Of a DNA stretch of 54,862 nt, positions 54,580-54,862 are shown one piece after another. The first letter of the stretch is position 1. Each line of letters starts with the position of its first letter. The notes under the pieces are model-generated. The model saw nothing but the letters and a program-made list of their open reading frames with translations. It had not been told where the DNA came from and ran no database searches. This DNA is from Nitrospira sp. (GTDB lineage: Bacteria; Nitrospirota; Nitrospiria; Nitrospirales; Nitrospiraceae), in contig SWDN01000017.1 in the NCBI GenBank assembly GCA_005116775.1, positions 111,080 through 165,941 on the forward strand. Reading direction: 5' to 3'. The translations under genes and the position numbers were made by a program.

Positions 54580-54609
54580 AAAGGGCAGCGGATTGCTCCG
54601 CTGCCCTTT
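54580..54609 (-). terminator. Hairpin terminator of the gene at the window edge
   Basis: A perfect 13-bp stem (AAAGGGCAGCGGA and complement) with loop TTGC lies about 35 bp after the stop of the minus-strand gene at the right edge. The minus-strand 3' side reads CCCTTTGTGTTTATG, a broken U tract. It also separates that gene from the methyltransferase. Confidence 0.75.
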
Positions 54610-54643
54610 CATCGCAGGTTGCCCCGCTTGTATGACTCCTCGC

Positions 54644-54862
54644 TTACTTGATTTCAGCCTTGAGATTGGCGGTTCCGCCGTCGGTCACATCGACCTCGAA
54701 CTCCACTTTCTTACCCTTGGCGGCGAACGGATGCCAGGCGACCACTTTGTGCTTGCCGGCCGGTACATCCTTGATCTCGAAGGAACCATCGTCCTTCACG
54801 ACCGCAAAGTGCGGGCTCGACACTGGGAGGAAGAAGCCCTGCATGAACTCGTGCTGGTCGCA
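54644..54862 (-). CDS. Partial: carboxypeptidase regulatory-like domain protein
   Basis: Only the last 72 residues are in the window; the frame stays open to the edge. It begins CDQHEFMQGFFLPVSSPHFAV and continues DDGSFEIKDVPAGKHKVVAWHP, the pattern of exported proteins that join a cupredoxin-like segment to a carboxypeptidase regulatory-like beta-sandwich. The role cannot be given from the fragment. Confidence 0.75.
   Translation of the reverse strand, partial: CDQHEFMQGFFLPVSSPHFAVVKDDGSFEIKDVPAGKHKVVAWHPFAAKGKKVEFEVDVTDGGTANLKAEIK

Overview
The window looks like chromosome of a Nitrospira-type nitrite oxidizer (phylum Nitrospirota; canonical or comammox cannot be told from this piece). 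The main reasons are an NXR gamma-like heme b subunit encoded with a TorD/NarJ-type chaperone, a twin-arginine 4Fe-4S ferredoxin and a WD40 protein; a cytochrome cluster containing the unusual bd-like quinol oxidase subunit I known from Nitrospira; very large multi-PAS sensor kinases; and evenly moderate-to-high GC. No nxrA or nxrB is present here.

Layout. 0.2-4.0 kb: a membrane-anchored unknown, mazG and purM-purN. 4.0-5.2 kb: tRNA-Ala(CGC) followed by two further copies of its 3' end, a dead GIY-YIG nuclease gene and a small membrane protein, which is the signature of decayed integrations at a tRNA. 5.3-13.0 kb: a minus-strand signalling block (helical sensor-like protein, Hpt protein, 1631-aa hybrid kinase with seven PAS domains, REC-GGDEF diguanylate cyclase, REC-only regulator), then yqeY. 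13.6-23.4 kb: lipoproteins, an MFS transporter, unknowns, a broken glutathione peroxidase gene behind htpX, a cupredoxin, a squalene/phytoene synthase-like enzyme, a CsgG/PDZ lipoprotein, yqgE and a truncated nitrilase. 23.4-28.7 kb: the NXR-accessory operon (minus strand) diverging from a WD40 gene. 28.7-30.8 kb: a gene-poor stretch and an orphan HEPN-like gene. 30.8-35.5 kb: an NtrC/NtrB-type two-component pair. 35.6-41.6 kb: argS-tgt-yajC-secD-secF. 41.7-43.3 kb: a GT9 glycosyltransferase and mobA, which serves molybdenum cofactor and so fits NXR biology. 43.4-54.5 kb: a long minus-strand respiratory cluster (methyltransferase, DUF420-like, PCP_red protein, membrane protein, bd-like oxidase, DUF3047, small membrane protein, two SUMF1-fold proteins, cytochromes c), ending in a strong terminator.

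The most striking feature is how many genes carry clean internal lesions beside intact neighbours: gpx (internal deletion), nitrilase (5' loss), the diheme cytochrome/EB_dh fusion (internal deletion with frameshift), a small cytochrome c lacking its heme domain, and a 40-bp tandem duplication that shifts the frame of a membrane protein. These may be real decay or assembly errors. Other notable items are a palindromic repeat family (three copies, one supplying the yajC ribosome binding site), two hairpin repeats flanking the PCP_red gene, and two tiny membrane-protein genes (43 and 34 aa) inside or next to the respiratory clusters.

All functions are read from sequence by eye; no database search was run.
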